Positions 59,053-62,316 of a stretch of 62,316 nucleotides of DNA are shown piece after piece (position 1 is the first letter of the stretch; each line of letters begins with the position of its first letter). The translations under genes were made by a program, and so were the position numbers. The stretch covers positions 1 to 62,316 of the forward strand of contig JAMFSC010000108.1 in assembly GCA_026225095.1 (NCBI GenBank), written 5' to 3'. Below the pieces are notes generated by a model that searched no databases, had not been told where the DNA came from, and worked only from the letters and a program-made list of their open reading frames with translations. This stretch comes from a bacterium. Lineage in GTDB: Bacteria; Acidobacteriota; Terriglobia; Terriglobales; Acidobacteriaceae.

Positions 59053-60455
59053 TTAGAAGCTCCCGTAGATGAAGCTGGCGGAGCCGCGGCCGGAGAGGGT
59101 CTGGATGAGGAGAACGAGGGCGGCGAGCGCGGCTCCCTGGGCCCAGAAGGGCAGGCGGCCAAGGAGACTGGCGCTTTGATCGAGGAGCTTGAGGGGCAGG
59201 GAGTGGGCGACCGCCGCGAGGGCGAGCACGCCGAGGATGGGCAGCGTCAGGTTGTCGTGGGACCAGCTTTGCGCCCGGGTCAGGGTGGCGAGGCGGGTGA
59301 GGACGTCCCAGGCGTTCGCCATCGAGGAGGCGTGGAAGAAGATCCAGGTGAAGCAGACGAAGTGGAAGGTGAGGAGCGTCGCCAGGACGGGCCCAAAGCG
59401 GGTGGTGGGTTTGCCGCGGCGGCTGTTCTTCCAGATGCGGGTGACGGCCAGGGCTACGCCGTGGAGCGCTCCCCAGGTGAGGAACGTCCAGGCGATGCCG
59501 TGCCACAGGCCTCCGAGGAGGAAGGTCACAAGGACCGTGTAGGTATAGGAGGTGAGGGGGCGCTTGCGGCGGTTCTGGGGCAGGCGCTCCTGGATATAGT
59601 CGCGCAGCCAGGTGGAGAAGCTGATGTGCCAGCGTCGCCAGAAGTCCATGAGGTTCAGGGCGAGATAGGGCCGGTTGAAGTTTTCGGGGAGGGTGAGGCC
59701 GAGGAGGAGGGCGCAGCCGAGCGCGATATCGGTGTATCCGGAGAAGTCGAAGAAGAGCTGGAGGGCGTAGCCGTAGATCGCGGCGAGGACCTCGAGTCCG
59801 CTGTAAAGGGTGGGCGTGTCGAAGACGCGGGTGACGAGGTTTTCGGCGAGAAAGTCGGCGATGAGGAGCTTTTTGACTAGGCCGATGGCGATGAGGAGCA
59901 GGGCGCGTCCGGCGGCATCGTCGGTGAGGGTGGGGGGCGGAGGACCTGTTTGAGGAACGGGTGCAGGCGCAGGATCGGGCCGGCGACCATCGTGGGGAAG
60001 AAGAGCGCGCTGGCCAGGTAGGCGGCCCAGGAGAGGGTGGGCTCGCAGTCGTCTTCGCGGTGGTAGAGATCGATGGTGTAGGTGAGGGATTGGAAGCAGT
60101 AGAAGGAGAGCGACAGGGTGAGGAGCCAGCTGTAACGGTCGCCGACGGCGAAGGGGATGAACTTGGTGGCGAGCAGCAGGCCGACGTTGACGGCGAGCGA
60201 GATGCCGATCAGGACACGGCGTCCGGAGGTAGAGCGGGAGTCGAGTTGAGGGCGTGCCAGGGCCAGGCCGACCAGGAAGTCGACGGTCGCGGCGATGGGA
60301 AGGAGGACGAGGTAGAGACCGCCGAACTTGGCCAGGAAGAAGAGGTTGGCGGCGACCAGGAGAGCGAGGCGGGCGGCGTGACGGGTGGACAGGAGCCAGT
60401 ACAGCAACCAGAGGAGGAGGAAGAAGACAAAGAAGGCCGGCGTGCTCAACAGCAT
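59053..60455 (-). pseudogene. MBOAT-family acyltransferase gene (AlgI-like), frame broken by one base
   Basis: The N-terminal part starts at 60455 (MLLSTPAFFVFFLLLWLLYWLL) and runs to FFPTMVAGPILRLHPFLKQV. The C-terminal part begins in another frame with DDAAGRALLLIAIGLVKK, continues YALQLFFDFSGYTDIA, PENFNRPYLALN and DFWRRWHISFSTWLRDYI, and ends with the catalytic-region LLGGLWHG. Joined by one added base at the C run opposite 59932-59937, the protein is 467 residues, the normal AlgI/DltB length. All motifs are intact. The break may be a sequencing error, a slipped-strand variant or programmed frameshifting. It would move acyl groups across the inner membrane. First gene of the five-gene cluster. 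Confidence 0.85.
59932..59937 (-). other. Homopolymer run (C6 on the coding strand) at the MBOAT frame break
   Basis: The coding strand reads CGC CCC CCA in the first frame; seven C would give CGC CCC CCC ACC CTC ACC (RPPTLT) and restore the frame. The run also fits the -1 slippery pattern X-XXY-YYZ as C-CCC-CCA in phase with the first frame. Confidence 0.8.
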
Positions 60456-60750
60456 GGGGGAGGCTCAGGCGGCGGAGGTTCTTCTCGCTCGCTGATGCAA
60501 GCGTATGCGGAGTATGGGGGGTTACGGAGGTGTCGTTTCAGGTTCGAGGCGAAGATTTTTCTTTTTGGGAGGTTTTTGGTAACGACCTGCGGACGGGCGG
60601 CTGAAGACGGGCATTTGGCAGACGTTTGCAACTGAATCCGGCGCTTTCTGGGGTCGCGGGAGGTCCGTTTCGGGGCGTCCGGGGGTGCCAATTTGGGCGA
60701 ATACCGGTAAACTTGCAGGTGGCCGGAACAAACACCGGTTTGGAGACTAT

Positions 60751-61395
60751 TTGCTTCGATACCTCAAGATGGACCTCATTGCGGCGTGCGTGGCGGTGAC
60801 GAGCCTGTTCCTGATGCAGCGGCCTCCCGTTGAACCACAACCAGTCTCCACCCCTGTCGTGTTCTCGGCTCCCGTTTCGGCTGGCGTGGCCCAGGGCTTG
60901 CCCCTGGAAAAGAACACAGAAAAGAACATAGAAAAGAAGAAGACGGCCCATCCCTTGCGGACCGCGATTGCGAACCTTGGCATGGCCTCGTGGTATGGGT
61001 CGGTGCTCGAAGGACACACGACGGCGAGCGGCGAGATCTTCCACAAGGACATGATGACGGCGTGCCACCCGACGCTTCCCTTCGGCACGATTGTGCGCGT
61101 GGTGGATGTACACAGCGGTAAGTCGGTGGTGGTTCGGATCAACGACCGGGGCATCCTGTTTCCGGAGAGAATTATCGACCTGTCCTCCGGGGCGGCCAAT
61201 GAGCTCGGGATTTTGCGGGCCGGCGTGGCCAAGGTACGGCTGGAGATTCTGAAGAAGGTCGATGGCGTGAACCCGAAAAACGAGCACGCCGAGGGCGATC
61301 ATATGGCCAGGAATGCGGAAGTGGGTCTGGTAACTGGATTGCCGGCGGCTCTTCCGGAAACGAAGATCGCGGCGCTGGAGCCTGCGGGCCGGTAA
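60751..61395 (+). CDS. RlpA-like protein, double-psi beta-barrel
   Basis: I choose the TTG at 60751 because GGAG lies 5 bases upstream; the first ATG (60769) has no ribosome site. The ~214-residue protein has an N-terminal membrane/signal segment (LIAACVAVTSLFLM), a Lys/Glu-rich linker and the RlpA domain: GMASWYGSVLEGHTTASGE, LPFGTIVRVVDV, VVVRINDRGI and IDLSSGAANELGI with the Asp residues of the lytic-transglycosylase centre. No SPOR domain follows. It likely cuts or binds peptidoglycan at the septum. Confidence 0.85.
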   Translation: MLRYLKMDLIAACVAVTSLFLMQRPPVEPQPVSTPVVFSAPVSAGVAQGLPLEKNTEKNIEKKKTAHPLRTAIANLGMASWYGSVLEGHTTASGEIFHKDMMTACHPTLPFGTIVRVVDVHSGKSVVVRINDRGILFPERIIDLSSGAANELGILRAGVAKVRLEILKKVDGVNPKNEHAEGDHMARNAEVGLVTGLPAALPETKIAALEPAGR

Positions 61396-61485
61396 GACTG
61401 TTCCTTGTTCCCCTGTGACATCCGGGACGCGCGATCCACAAGGCTGCGTACCCGCTGAAGAGCCGGGACACCTAAGATAAGAACG

Positions 61486-62277
61486 ATGAAACGTGGTGTT
61501 CTGATTGGGTTGTTGCTTGGGCTTACTTTGTTTGGAACGACCTTCCTGGCACTGATCTGGGTCGATATGCGGCATAGCGCGGAGATTGCGCCGGCTGGAA
61601 CACGGTCGCAGGACTCCCGGACCGATCGTCGCCACGGAGAGGGCGAGCCTCGGGGCCGGGAGCACGGTCAAGAGAGAGACCGACAGAGAGAACGGAAGCC
61701 AAACCCTGATTCGAGGGCGAGCGCAGGTCTGCCGGAGACCTGCGCCGCGTCCGGGGTAACCTGCGCGTCGCAGTACTTTGCGGCTTGGCGGTGGCCTGCG
61801 GATGGAAGCTGCCGTGCGACGGTGCGGAATGGATATCCGGAGCCGGACGGGCGCTGTACGCCGGGAGGCGTGGTTCCCACGGTGACGCTCGAGACACTGC
61901 GCGATCCGGGATGGCGCACGCGGTGCATCCGCGACTGCCAGAGCAGTGAAACGCAGAAACATGCGGCGTATGAGTGGTATGGGTTGGCGCGACCGGAGGA
62001 GAACTCCGGAGCCACGCAGGTGTGCGAGCTGGATCATCTTGTGCCGCTGGAGCTGGGCGGAGCCGACGGCATGGGGAATATCTGGCCGGAGTGCGGGCCG
62101 GATGCGGTGACGCTGCGCGACCGTTATTTCAAGCAGAAGGACCTGGTGGAGAACTACCTGGCGGCGCGGGTTCGCGCGGGCGCGATGCCGCTGGGCGAGG
62201 CGCAACGCGGGATCGCGAAGGACTGGGTGCAGTACCTGGAGGCGGCACGGAGCTTCTGCCACGGGACGCGCTGCTGA
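61486..62277 (+). CDS. Membrane-anchored or exported HNH-type nuclease-like protein
   Basis: The 263-residue protein has an N-terminal hydrophobic segment (VLIGLLLGLTLFGTTFLALIW), a highly charged Arg/Glu/Asp linker to about residue 75 and a Cys-rich domain. The motif CELDHLVPLELGGADGMGNIWPE carries the D-H and N of a beta-beta-alpha-metal (HNH-like) nuclease centre. A non-cytoplasmic location suggests a secreted DNase or a uptake-related nuclease. Six or more Cys could form disulfides outside the membrane. Confidence 0.75.
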   Translation: MKRGVLIGLLLGLTLFGTTFLALIWVDMRHSAEIAPAGTRSQDSRTDRRHGEGEPRGREHGQERDRQRERKPNPDSRASAGLPETCAASGVTCASQYFAAWRWPADGSCRATVRNGYPEPDGRCTPGGVVPTVTLETLRDPGWRTRCIRDCQSSETQKHAAYEWYGLARPEENSGATQVCELDHLVPLELGGADGMGNIWPECGPDAVTLRDRYFKQKDLVENYLAARVRAGAMPLGEAQRGIAKDWVQYLEAARSFCHGTRC

Positions 62278-62316
62278 CGGGAGGGTTCACCTCGCGATGC
62301 GGCGGGAGGAGCGCAG

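Noticed and set aside
59053..60455. Two separate half-size membrane protein genes
   Set aside because: The two parts together give exactly one complete MBOAT protein when a single base is added, so they are one broken or frameshifted gene.

Overview
The window looks like a chromosomal segment from a member of the Acidobacteriota, class Terriglobia (the Granulicella, Edaphobacter and Terriglobus group). This rests on the high GC content, two very large TonB-dependent receptors, one of them Oar-like with a carboxypeptidase-regulatory-like N-terminal domain, a long FtsX/MacB-type permease encoded next to a PadR regulator (the acidobacterial ADOP pattern), and several secreted proteins of types that recur in this phylum. 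Genus-level placement is inference. I saw no tRNA, rRNA, CRISPR array, prophage or intact insertion sequence.

Layout. 1-8.4 kb: the 3' end of a TonB-dependent receptor with a clear terminator, a class A acid phosphatase, a degenerate GH13-like secreted protein, a PHP-like/GT4 pair, a LOG-family hydrolase with a small membrane protein, and an unknown gene. 8.5-15.6 kb: an ABC-F ATPase, a metallophosphoesterase, an orphan oligopeptide-type ABC ATPase, a large secreted unknown and an OafA-type acyltransferase. 15.6-24.5 kb: a repeat-rich region with an Oar-like receptor, the ADOP permease, its PadR regulator and a secreted acetamidase/formamidase-like protein. 24.5-32.5 kb: a ferritin-like protein, secreted unknowns, a Tat-exported FAD oxidoreductase, a galU-glycosyltransferase pair, DoxX and a VapBC-type toxin-antitoxin module. 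32.5-47.7 kb: a DUF885 peptidase-like protein, a DUF3857/transglutaminase/TPR protein, cytochrome c, a sensor diguanylate cyclase divergent from a TonB receptor, UppP, threonine dehydratase, an SH3-like protein and an RibD/DHFR-like reductase. 47.8-53.2 kb: a three-gene cluster (GH105, M28 peptidase, GH140-like hydrolase) flanked by two inverted copies of a roughly 300-bp repeat. 53.3-62.3 kb: a serine hydrolase, a tight five-gene cluster (MBOAT, two SGNH proteins, an acyl carrier protein and a KAS III homologue), an RlpA-like protein and an HNH-motif protein.

The strongest candidate for an undescribed system is the MBOAT-SGNH-SGNH-ACP-KAS III cluster at 54.6-60.5 kb. Its order and spacing indicate one transcript. 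The parts match a carrier-protein-fed envelope acylation machine: the carrier receives an acyl group, MBOAT moves it across the membrane, and the SGNH proteins place it on a polymer. Two features stand out. The KAS III homologue has Ser where the catalytic Cys is expected. The MBOAT frame is broken by one missing base in a C6 run that also fits a -1 slippery heptamer.

The window is also rich in dispersed non-coding repeats: at least eight copies of a short palindromic element with hexameric tails, three copies of a hairpin element found only between convergent genes, and the inverted ~300-bp element with a third, 35-bp fragment elsewhere. All repeat and palindrome claims were found by eye. 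Function names rest on recognised motifs and not on database searches.
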